Assembly (NCBI GenBank): GCA_947567595.1
Contig: CANOMQ010000041.1
Coordinates: 1 to 36,641, forward strand
DNA: 36,641 nt
Source of the DNA: an uncultured Lachnospiraceae bacterium
Lineage (GTDB): Bacteria > Bacillota > Clostridia > Lachnospirales > Lachnospiraceae
Direction of reading: 5' to 3'
Below, piece after piece: positions 7,306 to 16,768 of this stretch (its first letter is position 1; every line of letters starts with the position of its first letter). The translations under genes and the position numbers were made by a program. The notes below the pieces were generated by a model. It was not told the origin of the DNA. It ran no database searches and worked only from the letters and a program-made list of their open reading frames with translations.

Positions 7306-8952
7306 ATGAAAAACGAAAGAGTAAAACATTTAGGACGCAAAATAAACGCTTTGATGGTTTGTCTTCAGGTCGTCAGCATGATTTTGGTGGTTGCCCTGTG
7401 CATTTCCATGTTTTATAAGCTTGCCATGAACCTGCTGCGTGACCGCTGTGTCAACGCGACGAACGTACTGGCATATGAGCTGGACGGCTATGTGGGACCG
7501 GATGACAAAAATATTACGTTAGATGAGTTAAAGGCGCTGCTGCGCTGTGAGTTCACGATTTTTGACGGGGACGTCAGGACTTATACGACCATCCAGCAAA
7601 ACGGTCAGCGGGTTGTCGGCACGACGCTTTCCCCCGAGCTGGCTGAAATTGTCCTGAAGCAGGGCAAAAGCTACATTGGAAACGCGGAAATTCTTGGCGT
7701 GGAGCACATATGCTCTTATGTCCCGACCAAAGATGAAAATGGGCAGATAAACGGTTTGATTTTTGCCGGAATTTCGCTTCAGACAGCTACACAGCAGATT
7801 AATGACACAGTCAAGGCGGCGTGCGTCGTAGGTGTTATCGCCGTTATAATCAGTATTATTATCATGTCCGTTTTTGTCGGACACTCCGTTTCAGGACCGC
7901 TTGCAAAGCTCACTGGTTTAGCACAGCGCATGGAGCAGGGTGACTTAGGGCTTAAATCAAAGCAGGCGTTGACGGTTGATATTCGTTCCAATGATGAAAT
8001 CGGTTATCTGACGCGTATTTTCCAAAGCATGATGAACAGCCTGAAAGGATATATCGGCGAAATTTCCGTAACGCTTGCGGCAATTTCCGACGGAAACCTG
8101 ACGGTGGAAACGACGCAGAATTATGTGGGCGATTTTGTTTCGATTAAAGAGTCCTTGGATGAAATCCTGAAAAAGCTCAACGGCACGATGTCGCAGATTA
8201 TGGAGAGCACGGACTATGTTTCCAACGGGGCTGACCAAATGTCTATCGGCGCACAGTCGCTCAGCCAAGGCTCCGTGGAGCAGGCGAGCACGGTTGAAGG
8301 GCTGGAAATAAATGTGCGCGAGATTTCACAGCGGATTTCACAGTCGGCGGAAAATGCGCAGCAGGCGAGCCAGATGGTGGAAACGGTCGGAACGCAGATT
8401 ATGGAAAGCAATCAGAAAATGCAGGAAATGATTGATGCAATGCAGGAGATTAATGACAGCTCAAACGAAATCAGCAAGATTATCAAGACCATCGAGAGCA
8501 TTGCCTCACAGACAAATATCCTCGCACTGAACGCCGCGGTGGAGGCTGCAAGGGCAGGCGAAGCAGGCAAAGGCTTTGCGGTTGTAGCAGAAGAGGTGCG
8601 CGCACTGGCAGGCAAGAGTGCGGAGGCTTCCAAGACGACAACGGATTTGATAGAGAGCTCTATCCGGCGCGTGGAGCACGGCTCGGCGATTGCAAGCGAT
8701 ATGGCGGAGAAACTAGAGTTCGTTGTCTCGGGGGCAAATCAGGTGATGGAAACGACTACCCGTATTGCGGAGGACTCACGTATGCAGGCTGCGGCGGTTT
8801 CGGATGTCAGGGAGCAGATTAGTCAGATTTCCTGCGTGGTACAGACGAATTCCGCAATTGCACAGGAGAGCGCGGCTACGAGTGAGGAATTGAGTTCTCA
8901 AACGAAAATGCTCAAGAATTTGACGGATATGTTTCGTGTGCGGTTGTTATAA
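7306..8952 (+). CDS. Methyl-accepting chemotaxis protein (single Cache, HAMP, MCP signal)
   Basis: A 548-residue membrane chemoreceptor. Membrane helix 1 is at about 13-37 and helix 2 at about 166-190, with an extracellular single-Cache-like sensor between them ([15 protein letters not shown]). A HAMP domain follows (about 190-245), then a long coiled-coil signalling domain. Its conserved hairpin tip, [19 protein letters not shown] followed by [15 protein letters not shown], contacts CheA/CheW. It senses an unknown small molecule and controls flagellar rotation. AAAGGAG lies 13 bases before the ATG, a rather long spacing. It stands alone, with no che or fli genes nearby. Confidence 0.9.
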   Translation: MKNERVKHLGRKINALMVCLQVVSMILVVALCISMFYKLAMNLLRDRCVNATNVLAYELDGYVGPDDKNITLDELKALLRCEFTIFDGDVRTYTTIQQNGQRVVGTTLSPELAEIVLKQGKSYIGNAEILGVEHICSYVPTKDENGQINGLIFAGISLQTATQQINDTVKAACVVGVIAVIISIIIMSVFVGHSVSGPLAKLTGLAQRMEQGDLGLKSKQALTVDIRSNDEIGYLTRIFQSMMNSLKGYIGEISVTLAAISDGNLTVETTQNYVGDFVSIKESLDEILKKLNGTMSQIMESTDYVSNGADQMSIGAQSLSQGSVEQASTVEGLEINVREISQRISQSAENAQQASQMVETVGTQIMESNQKMQEMIDAMQEINDSSNEISKIIKTIESIASQTNILALNAAVEAARAGEAGKGFAVVAEEVRALAGKSAEASKTTTDLIESSIRRVEHGSAIASDMAEKLEFVVSGANQVMETTTRIAEDSRMQAAAVSDVREQISQISCVVQTNSAIAQESAATSEELSSQTKMLKNLTDMFRVRLL

Positions 8953-9014
8953 TTTGATGAAATCGTTTTAAATTTTATATTATAAGAAAAGAACGGTGCT
9001 GTTTGTTTTAATTT

Positions 9015-9049
9015 GATGTGCCCCCTGTCTACTTGACAGGGGTCACATC
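9015..9049. repeat. Long perfect-arm hairpin between convergent genes
   Basis: GATGTG-c-CCCCTGTC pairs with GACAGGGG-t-CACATC around a short loop (14 base pairs, one internal mismatch). It lies between the chemoreceptor stop and the CapA gene stop. Neither side has a T-run, so it is not a classical terminator, although it may still end transcription both ways. It could also be a palindromic repeat or insertion-sequence end remnant. Confidence 0.5.
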
Positions 9050-9079
9050 ACTACAGTAGCCTTATAAGTTATAATATCC

Positions 9080-10555
9080 CTAATATTTATCAAAGGAATA
9101 CGACTCCACAGACATTGCCACCCCATACCTCCCATCTTCCCACGTAATCACAAGCGGTCTCAAGCCAAACGCCAAAACCCGGTACCCGTCCGCCGTAAGC
9201 GACACCGTAAACTCCGCCACACCGCCCTTCACGCACGACTTCACCGGCTGCGCGCTGATAAAATTCCCAATCGAATAATAAACCAACATCTCATGCCCGT
9301 CCGCCCCTGTCAGGACCTCAAACGGCTGCAGGCAATGCGGGTGCGTCCCAACCACCACATCTACACCGCACTCCAAAAACACCTGCGCCCACTTCCGCTG
9401 AAAATCGTCCGCCTCCTGCGCGTCCTCCGTTCCCCAGTGCGCAAACACAATCACAACATCACAATCGCCCTTTGCCTGCGCAATATCCCTGCGGATTTGT
9501 TCCTCATCCGCCAGTAAATGCACCATATACGGACTGCCCTCCGGCATTGCAATCCCGTTCGTCCCATACGAATAATTCAACAGCGCAAACCGCACGCCGC
9601 CGCGCACAAGCACCCGATATGGCTTATATTCCGTCTCCGAACGCGACTGAACCCCAAGACAGACAACCCCGCTGTCGTCAAAAAACTGTCTGGTAAAATC
9701 AACCCCGTCCGCCCCCCTGTCAAGCGCATGGTTCGTCGCGCATGTCACCACGTCAAAACCCGCGTCCGCAACCGCCTCCCCGACCTGAACAGGCGTTCCA
9801 AACCGCGGATAATCGCTCACCATTGATAATTCTTTCACAAGCGGCGTTTCCTGATTAATCACCGCAACATCACTGTCCGCAATCACGTCCTTCACATTTT
9901 CAAACAAAAAATCAAAATCCCCGCCGTTTTGCAGTCCGTACCGATAAATCGGCTCATGTGCCAGCAAATCACCAAACACCGCAAATGAAATATCCGTGTC
10001 CTCCTTCGTAAAGCCCCACGAGTCCCACGCCCAACTGCTGACTGCGCCCTCCAAATCCGTCAGCAAAAGCCGGTTGCGCGGCACGCCCTTTTCGTTGGAC
10101 GCAATATCCGAAACCTCCATTCCAATATAAGAAGACATCCACTTCGGCTTCACCAAATCTGACGCGCACTCATAAACAAACAAATGCTGTGACCAGCCCC
10201 GCTCGTCCTGCTCCACCCAAAGCGGTCTTGCCTTTCCGTATCGTCCTTTTTTCCAGCAGAGCAGCACAAGCTCGTCCTGCCCGTCATTGTCAACATCGCA
10301 AAACAATGCCTTCTGAACCTTCACACCCACAGGCGACTGCCAAATTTCGTCCTTTTCATAAAAAACCCGAACCGCCCTACGCTTTGCCACGAATGAAAAT
10401 TTCCCCGAGCTGTCCACTTGTGACGCGTCCGTCCACGAAATCCAGCGTGGCAAAAAAGCGCCGCCATTCCACAAGAAATGCAGAAGCATAGCGGCGCTTA
10501 TCACAACCAAGCATATTGTTATAAGCTTAACAATCCAATTCTTTCCCATCATCAC
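9080..10555 (-). CDS. Membrane-anchored FG-GAP/CapA-type metallophosphatase protein
   Basis: 491 residues. One N-terminal membrane helix (about 8-28) is followed by an FG-GAP/VCBS-like calcium-binding motif (CDVDNDGQDELVLL), then a PGA_cap (CapA) domain. Recognisable CapA motifs are VFGDLLAHEPIY, VAVINQETPL, DVVTCATNHALDRG, VVIVFAHWGTE, VVVGTHPHCLQPFE and YYSIGNFISAQ, which supply the metal-binding Asp/Asn/His residues of the calcineurin-like fold. The family is linked to poly-gamma-glutamate or other surface polymer work, but no PgsB/C partners are present, so the substrate is unknown. It starts at GTG 10555 (or ATG 10552), 13 bases after the DUF3160 gene, so they form an operon. Confidence 0.8.
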   Translation of the reverse strand: MMMGKNWIVKLITICLVVISAAMLLHFLWNGGAFLPRWISWTDASQVDSSGKFSFVAKRRAVRVFYEKDEIWQSPVGVKVQKALFCDVDNDGQDELVLLCWKKGRYGKARPLWVEQDERGWSQHLFVYECASDLVKPKWMSSYIGMEVSDIASNEKGVPRNRLLLTDLEGAVSSWAWDSWGFTKEDTDISFAVFGDLLAHEPIYRYGLQNGGDFDFLFENVKDVIADSDVAVINQETPLVKELSMVSDYPRFGTPVQVGEAVADAGFDVVTCATNHALDRGADGVDFTRQFFDDSGVVCLGVQSRSETEYKPYRVLVRGGVRFALLNYSYGTNGIAMPEGSPYMVHLLADEEQIRRDIAQAKGDCDVVIVFAHWGTEDAQEADDFQRKWAQVFLECGVDVVVGTHPHCLQPFEVLTGADGHEMLVYYSIGNFISAQPVKSCVKGGVAEFTVSLTADGYRVLAFGLRPLVITWEDGRYGVAMSVESYSFDKY

Positions 10556-10568
10556 TCATACACGTTTT

Positions 10569-12854
10569 TTACTTTTCCCATTCATACCGATAGCGGTAGC
10601 TCTGCGTCCAGCCCGGCTTTTGAAGCGACGCGTCCCGCTCGTGGTATCCTTCCTCATTTGGCTGAATGCCCAACATCTGCCGCCACTTGGAATCCGTCAG
10701 ACGGTCGTCCATCGGCCACGCAAACTGGTAGAATGAGTAAACGCTTCCCTTCGCAAGCTTAAGCTTGCCGTCCACCCTTATGACAACATACAGAACAGAC
10801 GGGCTTCCCGTTCCCACCTCAAGAACCTGCCCCGATTCCCAGTCAGTCGCAATATCCGCAATCACCGCCGCCGGGCACTCCTTTGTGGCAATGTACTCTT
10901 CATCGCCCGCTTCCCTGACTGCTTCATACCAAAAATGCTCGATATTACCGCCGTAATTGCGGATAAAATCATACTCCTCATCGGTCAGCAGCTCGTCCGC
11001 AAGCTCCTTATTGGAAATGGTAAACATCTGATTTGCAATCTGCACAAGGCGCGCAAGATTTTCCTCCTGCTCTGCCGAAAGCATTCCGTATTGCTTCAAG
11101 CCCTGCGCCGTATTGTCCGCAAGGCTCATAAAGCGTGCGTAAACAAGCGGCTCCGGCTCCACATAGCCCCTGTCGTCCGGCTCATCATCTAAACCGCCGC
11201 CCATCTCCGCCATCACCTGCTTCGAATACAAAATCGTATCGTGCTTCAGCTCCGCAAAGCTGCCTGCAAAGCACTCCAAGTCCTTCTTCGTCCACTCGTC
11301 GTTTTGCATAAACACCGGATACCCCTCGCCCTTTGGCTCAAGCAGCGGTCGCAGCGTGTACAGCCAGCCCGCGTACAGACTTGCCGACCACAGCGTATCA
11401 TTGTCCACAGACAAGCCCGCACGAAGCTTCTCCATATTTTCCGTATAGCCTTCATAATCCTCCACGCCACTCTCCTTCAAAAAGGAAAGCGCCATGTCAC
11501 TGCCAAGCGCGGCAGGCACGTCAAGCACATCGGGCAGCATTCTCTTTTTGCCCGCGCTGTTTCTGCCCACATTTCTGAAAATCAGGTTTTGCATGATTTC
11601 CGCGTCAACCGTAAACCGCTGTCCCATAAACCGGAAACCGGGGATTACATTCGTTTCGTCCGATGCATAAATCGGAATGGAATTAATCTTTGGCGGCTCC
11701 AAATTTGCCGTCTTTTCGTGAAATGTTGCAAAATCGTCCTGCGTTCCAATCAAGTCCACCGTTTTGGCATTGTCCCCATACACCTCATTGACCAGTGGGG
11801 CATACTCGCACACGCCCAAATCGTCACTCGCCCCCGCAAAAAACGACGTCACGCTATAAATCGCGCCCCACAAGGCGGTTGACTCCCCGTCGTCCGCAAG
11901 CGCCTTCGTAATCAAAAGCGCACTTCTGTCAAGGTCCTCCTCCTTTTGGTCAAAATGAATCCTGCCGTACCACATCATCGCCCTGAAATACTTCTCAAGC
12001 CTCTCATCGCCCTCGTAATAGCCGCGAGGCACATACTGCGTATAGTCTTCCTCGGCTTCGCGGATTTCCGATATGGCAACGCCCTCGGCATTTTTGATTT
12101 TGCCAAGCTCACTTTCCACGATGTCCGCAACGTCCGGATTGACTTCTGTGCCGTCGTCCAAAAGCTTCATGCCGACTGTGAAAAATGCGACATTACGCCT
12201 TGCCGCGCTCTCCCACTCACTGCCCTTTAACGTCTCATACTGCGCAAGACTGTTTTCAAGCATTCTGCCGCTCAAATTTGTCAGACTGTCACAAAGATAA
12301 TCCCGTTCAATATTTTTCAATAAATAGCTAAAATACAAATGGTAGGTATGCATGAGCGAGTCCACCGTCACAAAGTTCGGTATCAGCTCATAACGGTTCA
12401 ATTCGTAAATTTCAAAAAACTCGTTTTCCGCTTCCCCCGCCACAACAAAGCCGTTGCGCGCAAGCTTTTGGACAAATTCCTGCTCGTCTGGCGAAATATA
12501 AAATTGACCCAAGTTTTCAATATTGCTCAAATCCGGCTCCACACTGTACGGTGCCACCTGCGGCGTCACCTGTGCCGACACGCTCTGCGGCAGGCTGCCA
12601 GCCAGCATCGGACGCTGTCCCATGTATAAATCAAGCGTCACCTCCGTGCCCTCCGCCGACACGTCCAAGTTTTCCTGTGTCTGCGGTTCTGTTTCCGTTT
12701 TAGAAGCTGTTTCTGTCTTTGCCTGTGTCTGCGGTTCCGTCTTGGAAGCCTCGTTGTTGTTATCTGACTGTGATGGCGCAGCGCAGCCACCAAGCAGGCT
12801 GACCGCAAGCAGTATTGCCGTTATGTTTTTGTATTTTTGATTTTTCATAAACAT
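10569..12854 (-). CDS. DUF3160 lipoprotein
   Basis: 761 residues with a lipoprotein signal peptide: basic start, hydrophobic stretch and lipobox LLGGC, so the mature protein is anchored outside the membrane. A Ser/Thr/Glu/Gln-rich linker follows. The body matches the DUF3160 family, which I recognise from segments such as TVDSLMHTYHLYFSYLL and EFVQKLARNGFVV. Function is unknown. A run of six G lies seven bases before ATG 12854. It is first in an operon with the FG-GAP/CapA gene, which hints at a joint role at the cell surface. Confidence 0.75.
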   Translation of the reverse strand: MFMKNQKYKNITAILLAVSLLGGCAAPSQSDNNNEASKTEPQTQAKTETASKTETEPQTQENLDVSAEGTEVTLDLYMGQRPMLAGSLPQSVSAQVTPQVAPYSVEPDLSNIENLGQFYISPDEQEFVQKLARNGFVVAGEAENEFFEIYELNRYELIPNFVTVDSLMHTYHLYFSYLLKNIERDYLCDSLTNLSGRMLENSLAQYETLKGSEWESAARRNVAFFTVGMKLLDDGTEVNPDVADIVESELGKIKNAEGVAISEIREAEEDYTQYVPRGYYEGDERLEKYFRAMMWYGRIHFDQKEEDLDRSALLITKALADDGESTALWGAIYSVTSFFAGASDDLGVCEYAPLVNEVYGDNAKTVDLIGTQDDFATFHEKTANLEPPKINSIPIYASDETNVIPGFRFMGQRFTVDAEIMQNLIFRNVGRNSAGKKRMLPDVLDVPAALGSDMALSFLKESGVEDYEGYTENMEKLRAGLSVDNDTLWSASLYAGWLYTLRPLLEPKGEGYPVFMQNDEWTKKDLECFAGSFAELKHDTILYSKQVMAEMGGGLDDEPDDRGYVEPEPLVYARFMSLADNTAQGLKQYGMLSAEQEENLARLVQIANQMFTISNKELADELLTDEEYDFIRNYGGNIEHFWYEAVREAGDEEYIATKECPAAVIADIATDWESGQVLEVGTGSPSVLYVVIRVDGKLKLAKGSVYSFYQFAWPMDDRLTDSKWRQMLGIQPNEEGYHERDASLQKPGWTQSYRYRYEWEK

Positions 12855-12899
12855 ATGCTTACCCCCCTTTTCAATACCCTTCTCGTTTTGTTCAACTTT

Positions 12900-12928
12900 A
12901 GTATAGCAGTGCGGTAGTGCATTTGCAA
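12900..12928 (-). promoter_or_regulatory. Promoter of the DUF3160-CapA operon
   Basis: Minus strand: TTGCAA (12923-12928), a 17-base spacer and TATACT (12900-12905), about 45 bases before the start codon. Confidence 0.6.
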
Positions 12929-13038
12929 GGCACAGTTATTTTCTTTATGCAAAACGGATATAATATAGGTAGATGGTGTCAACGGATTTGATAATTTCGG
13001 GGATTTTGAACCAGTTCTTTTTTGGGGAATAATCTGAT

Positions 13039-13179
13039 GCAGTACCAGTCAGTGCGGCAATTGTAAATTCTTCCTATTTATCCGTAGCTGCTTCTTTCGT
13101 CTGTCGGGTTAAATTTTTTCATAAACCGGACTTACTCCTTCATTTTCAACTACAATTTGCGCACTTATTCTGGTACTGC
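13039..13179. repeat. 141-base element with imperfect terminal inverted repeats (MITE-like)
   Basis: The left arm (13039-13065) begins GCAGTACCAG and continues agtgcg..caattgta. The right arm (13151-13179) ends CTGGTACTGC and is its near reverse complement. The outer ten bases match perfectly and the match stops exactly at both ends. No clear target-site duplication was found. It occupies most of the 419-base gap at 12855-13273, which holds no other gene. Confidence 0.45.
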
Positions 13180-13233
13180 GAGGGTTAGAAGTAGATTTAT
13201 TATATCCAAACAGGCAATGCTTTTACAATATCA

Positions 13234-13281
13234 TTGGGATAAATGGCGGCATTCTTAGGACGAATACCTCCATTTATCCAA
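13234..13281 (-). terminator. Hairpin spanning the stop codon of the ATPase/nuclease gene
   Basis: Arms TTGGGATAAATGG-cggcattc (13234-13254) and gaatacct-CCATTTATCCAA (13262-13281) pair over about 20 bases with one bulge and one mismatch. The TAA stop lies inside the stem. No T-run follows on the minus strand, so it may act as a terminator or an mRNA 3'-end stabiliser. Confidence 0.45.
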
Positions 13282-15010
13282 TCAGGCATTCCTTTCCCTG
13301 AAACGCAAACCCGTATTTCCTTATCTGCTCCAAAGAAAAGCCATCCGCAATCAGCTTGGCGTCATACAGCTTTTCTTCAATCTGGGAATGGGCATTCTCT
13401 ACGGTCTGCGCAAGGTCTTTTTCCTTCCTTGGTTTATGCACCTTAAACTCAATGATATATGCACAGTCCCTTTCCCTGTTGAGCGGCACAAGCATGACGT
13501 CATAACGTCCAAAACCGCTTTCCCTGTTGGATGTGATTTCAAACCGCCCCGAAAGCTCAACCATCAGTCCCAGCACAAATCCATGATAAAACCGCTCCGG
13601 CGCGTCGTCATCTGAGACGGTTTTCGCAATGTCAAAGCTTGAAAAGCTGTGCAGTGCGATTTTGTTCATGAACTCATTCATGCCATCAACGTCGTTGATA
13701 AGGAGCGCCTTGATGAAATTGTTGTATGGGATTTCAGCATTGCCCCCAAACCAGCCCTTGACCATTCTGCGGAACATTTTTCTCACTTCAAGATTCGTAA
13801 TGGTAAGCGTGTAAAATGTATCGCCCTCCTCGCCTACCCCCGCCTCGTCAGTGTCCAGTGTTCTTACGTTTAACACCTTTAGGTATCCTGTGGCAAGCAA
13901 AAGGCTCCATACCGCGTTTGTGCTGCCGTTTAGCTGGTCAAACACAATCCTTTCGTCAATCTCCGCCTCAAAGCTCTTGCCCTGCAGAAGGTCTTCCATT
14001 GTCTGTTTGATGTCTTGATTTCCTTTTTGAATGAGCTGGTTCACAAGCCCGTTTCCACTTGTATTTGACCAATATGTGTCGTATTTTCCCTCTTTTTTGA
14101 TAAACGAAACGATTGACCACGGATTATAGATATCCATATGGGTTCCGAAGGTAAATCCGTCATACCATTTCTTTACCTTCTCTTTTTGGCTACCTAACCC
14201 GGCGTCTTCAAGCGCTGTAAAGACCTCCTCTTCCGTAAAACCAAAGCAGGTCGCATATTCATTAGAAGTCGTAGTTATGACATCAAGGTTGTTCATGCCT
14301 GTAAATATGCTCTCTTTTGCCACTCTTGTTATCCCAGTGATAAGCCCCCGCTCAAGGTAATCGTTTGTTTTGAACGTGGAATTAAACAGACCGCTGAAAA
14401 AACTTGTAGTCTCTTCCCAGTATCCTGAAATCCATGCGTCCTGCATTGGTGTGTCATATTCATCTAAGATGATGATTACTTTTTGATTGTAATAACGCTG
14501 CATAAAGCCGGACATTGAATGTATGGCTTCCGTCGCTAATTCGCTGCTCATTCCGGTTTCTATTTCCTGATAATATTTCTGTTCTTTTTCATTTAACACA
14601 GTTCCCTCTAACAAAAAATCATTTTTATTATACAAATCAGAAATGACTTTTGTTATCTTGAACAGCATTTCGTTAAATGACGTCGCCTTAACATTGGCAA
14701 AGCTCAAAAAAATCACCGGGAACGTCCCCTGCAGCTTCCTGAACTTATATTCCCCGTCAGGAGTTTTCTCCTCCCATATGGACAGCCCTTCAAACAAGCT
14801 GCCCTTATCTGCGTACTTATTCGAAAAAAAGCATTCTGTCATGCTCATGTTCAGGGTTTTCCCAAACCTGCGCGGACGCGTAATCAGCGTAACCTTATCG
14901 GCATTTTCCCACCATTCCCTTATAAAATCAGTCTTGTCAATATAAAAGATATGCTTCTCCCTTACTTCCTCAAAATCCTGATATCCAAGCCCTGCCCTGT
15001 TTTCATTCAT
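13274..15010 (-). CDS. AAA-ATPase-like / PD-(D/E)XK nuclease-like protein (DUF1703 type)
   Basis: About 578 residues from ATG 15010, which has a GGGGGGAT ribosome site; the frame is open further upstream but overlaps the preceding gene. The N-terminal AAA-ATPase-like domain contains FYIDKTDFIREWW, the P-loop-like RPRRFGKT, and a Walker B-like VIIILDEYDTPM. The C-terminal PDDEXK_9-like region has RYDVMLVP and AYIIEFKVHK, matching the D...ExK nuclease pattern. This family is very common and often multicopy in Bacteroidetes and Clostridia. Its role is unproven; mobile-element or defence-related ideas exist. The upstream neighbour is a SUKH protein. Confidence 0.85.
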   Translation of the reverse strand: MNENRAGLGYQDFEEVREKHIFYIDKTDFIREWWENADKVTLITRPRRFGKTLNMSMTECFFSNKYADKGSLFEGLSIWEEKTPDGEYKFRKLQGTFPVIFLSFANVKATSFNEMLFKITKVISDLYNKNDFLLEGTVLNEKEQKYYQEIETGMSSELATEAIHSMSGFMQRYYNQKVIIILDEYDTPMQDAWISGYWEETTSFFSGLFNSTFKTNDYLERGLITGITRVAKESIFTGMNNLDVITTTSNEYATCFGFTEEEVFTALEDAGLGSQKEKVKKWYDGFTFGTHMDIYNPWSIVSFIKKEGKYDTYWSNTSGNGLVNQLIQKGNQDIKQTMEDLLQGKSFEAEIDERIVFDQLNGSTNAVWSLLLATGYLKVLNVRTLDTDEAGVGEEGDTFYTLTITNLEVRKMFRRMVKGWFGGNAEIPYNNFIKALLINDVDGMNEFMNKIALHSFSSFDIAKTVSDDDAPERFYHGFVLGLMVELSGRFEITSNRESGFGRYDVMLVPLNRERDCAYIIEFKVHKPRKEKDLAQTVENAHSQIEEKLYDAKLIADGFSLEQIRKYGFAFQGKECLIG

Positions 15011-15096
15011 ATAAATCCCCCCGCATGAAATCATTTCCTGTTTTTTATCAGTATACACGATACCCTGCCTTTTCACAACATAAGGATTGACCGATT

Positions 15097-15774
15097 TTAT
15101 TCTATCCACCCCATTTTCCGCCCCATAATATCCGGGCTGTCCGGCGGCTGTGGAATGCACACCGTTTCGCAATAACCAAAGTACCCGTCCCGAGGCAAGG
15201 CTGCCGTCCGGTCTGCCCAATACTCCAGCCAGTCCAAGAAGTGAAACGGCTTTCCCGTATCCCGATGATACATCGGAGCAATTCCAAAATCATTGGCTAA
15301 ATCATAATACCAAACCGTTCCATACGTATCCGCGTCCTCGCTATTAACCACCAAAACACTTGTCATTCCGTCCCCTTCATGGCACAGCGTCAGCAACCCG
15401 TGATTTGCGGTAAACGGCGTATCATCATCCCAAAAATAATCCATTTCCTCCTCCGTCATATAAAGAAAATAGAGAATTTTATCCAACGTATACGGAAACG
15501 GACGCTCAACCACACTTTCCGCCTGACGCAGCGGATACAGCTCACCAAACGGCTGCTTTCCGGCGCTGGCATATGCGGTGATGAAACGACGATAATCCTT
15601 TGGCAGATAAATCCCCTTTTCCGCCTCAAACGCCGCAACCTCCTCTTCCGTCAGGGGCGGCTCCCAAACAGGCTCAAAAACCCCGCGTCCAAACCGTTTC
15701 TTCCTGCCTCGAAGCGCCTCGATTTTGGACATGATATTGGCAATGCGTACATCATATTGGTCATTTTCATTCAT
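15097..15774 (-). CDS. SMI1/KNR4 (SUKH) family protein
   Basis: About 225 residues from ATG 15774 with AGGGAG upstream; an earlier in-frame ATG at 15783 has no room for a ribosome site. The SUKH signature is seen in PPLTEEEVAAFEAEKGIYLP followed by DYRRFITAYASAG and the hydrophobic/aromatic pattern to the C-terminus (WYYDLANDFG, HFLDWLEYW). SUKH proteins are frequent immunity proteins of polymorphic and contact-dependent toxins, binding diverse nucleases, but many are orphan. No toxin is adjacent, so this is an orphan candidate. It ends 86 bases before the ATPase/nuclease gene and may share its transcript. Confidence 0.8.
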   Translation of the reverse strand: MNENDQYDVRIANIMSKIEALRGRKKRFGRGVFEPVWEPPLTEEEVAAFEAEKGIYLPKDYRRFITAYASAGKQPFGELYPLRQAESVVERPFPYTLDKILYFLYMTEEEMDYFWDDDTPFTANHGLLTLCHEGDGMTSVLVVNSEDADTYGTVWYYDLANDFGIAPMYHRDTGKPFHFLDWLEYWADRTAALPRDGYFGYCETVCIPQPPDSPDIMGRKMGWIE

Positions 15775-16063
15775 AAAGCACATCTCCCTGCAATATTGCG
15801 TTTATTCCTGCGAGCAACGAGTCAAGTGGCTGCTTGCAGGTATTTGACTTACCGGATTACAACTTGATTATAAAATATTTGCCTGCCATTTACAACGTCG
15901 AACTGCCCTTTTGCTTTTCAGAAGTACCCTCAAAAAAACATGGAAAAGCCAATGACAAGACGCCCATTTTATGATAAAATCTTAACAAACAACGCACTTC
16001 ACCATTTTACATTCCAATAGCAAAAGGAAATAAACTGATACACCAAGAAAGGAACGCAACAAC

Positions 16064-16426
16064 ATGAACCTCAACGAACGCCTTCAAGACCTACGCAAAA
16101 AAGCAGGCTACTCACAAGAGCAGCTTGCCGAGCTTTTGGGAATTTCCCGACAAGCCATCTCCAAATGGGAAAGCGGACAGGGAAATCCCGACATTGAGAA
16201 TATTGTGAAATTGACAAAAATTTATCAGGTTAGCGCCGATTACATTCTTTTGGGGCGCGAGGATAATCCAAGCCCGCAGACAGAGCAGACGCCTTTGCCG
16301 CCCAAAAAGGAGCTAAGCCCCGAAATGCGCAAAGCACTTGCCATTATTACTGTCACTGCGGGCTTTGCGGTTATTACGGTGCTGTTTATTACGGCGTTGT
16401 CTATTATGGAAAAATTGGTTTTATAG
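16064..16426 (+). CDS. XRE-family helix-turn-helix regulator with C-terminal membrane helix
   Basis: 120 residues. An N-terminal HTH_3 domain (about 5-60) has the motif YSQEQLAELLGISRQAISKWE and VSADYILLG. A Pro/Gln linker follows, then one hydrophobic helix near the C-terminus (ALAIITVTAGFAVITVLFI), so it is probably a membrane-tethered DNA-binding protein. AAAGGAA precedes the ATG by about 12 bases. A weak promoter (ATGACA, 17 bases, TAAAAT) lies about 80 bases upstream. The target is unknown. The 280-base gap upstream (15784-16063) holds nothing else that I recognise. Confidence 0.8.
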   Translation: MNLNERLQDLRKKAGYSQEQLAELLGISRQAISKWESGQGNPDIENIVKLTKIYQVSADYILLGREDNPSPQTEQTPLPPKKELSPEMRKALAIITVTAGFAVITVLFITALSIMEKLVL

Positions 16427-16476
16427 GGTTTTTGTTTTTTTACTATGCCTGAAAAATGTTATGCTTGGTGCGATTT

Positions 16477-16768
16477 TTATTCCTTTAATGCGCCTAGCCA
16501 TCCTTCAACATTTTCTTTTATCGTAACGTCTTGAATATTCTCAATATCCAAATATTCCGTTTCAAAGGCCTTTCCTTCCACCGGCAGCCTTGACCAATCC
16601 CACGCGCCGTTGCCTCCAATGCTTCACTTTATATCAATCATTGCTTCCATACCATAATCCATCTAACTCATATACCGTATTTATTTCGTCCATCTCCAGC
16701 TCATACTTCCACAGGGCATGACGCAGTACCTAAAAAACCTCTTTGCTCAATTCCTCGTATCGCTTCAT
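16477..16768 (-). pseudogene. Decayed small gene overlapping the end of the GGDEF-EAL gene
   Basis: Reading from ATG 16768, which forms an ATGA overlap with the stop of the upstream gene, gives MKRYEELSKEVF, a TAG stop, then VLRHALWKYELEMDEIN..., a second stop after LWYGSND, then a one-base frameshift. The last part (GNGAWDWSRLPVEG... to ENVEGWLGALKE) is open to a TAA at 16477. The codon pattern looks protein-like throughout. I do not recognise the family; size and composition resemble small immunity-type proteins. It is the main content of the 338-base gap between the XRE gene and the EAL gene. Confidence 0.6.

Noticed and set aside
15011-15220. N-terminal 70-residue extension of the ATPase/nuclease protein
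   Set aside because: It overlaps the SUKH gene, has no family similarity, and ATG 15010 has a strong ribosome site.
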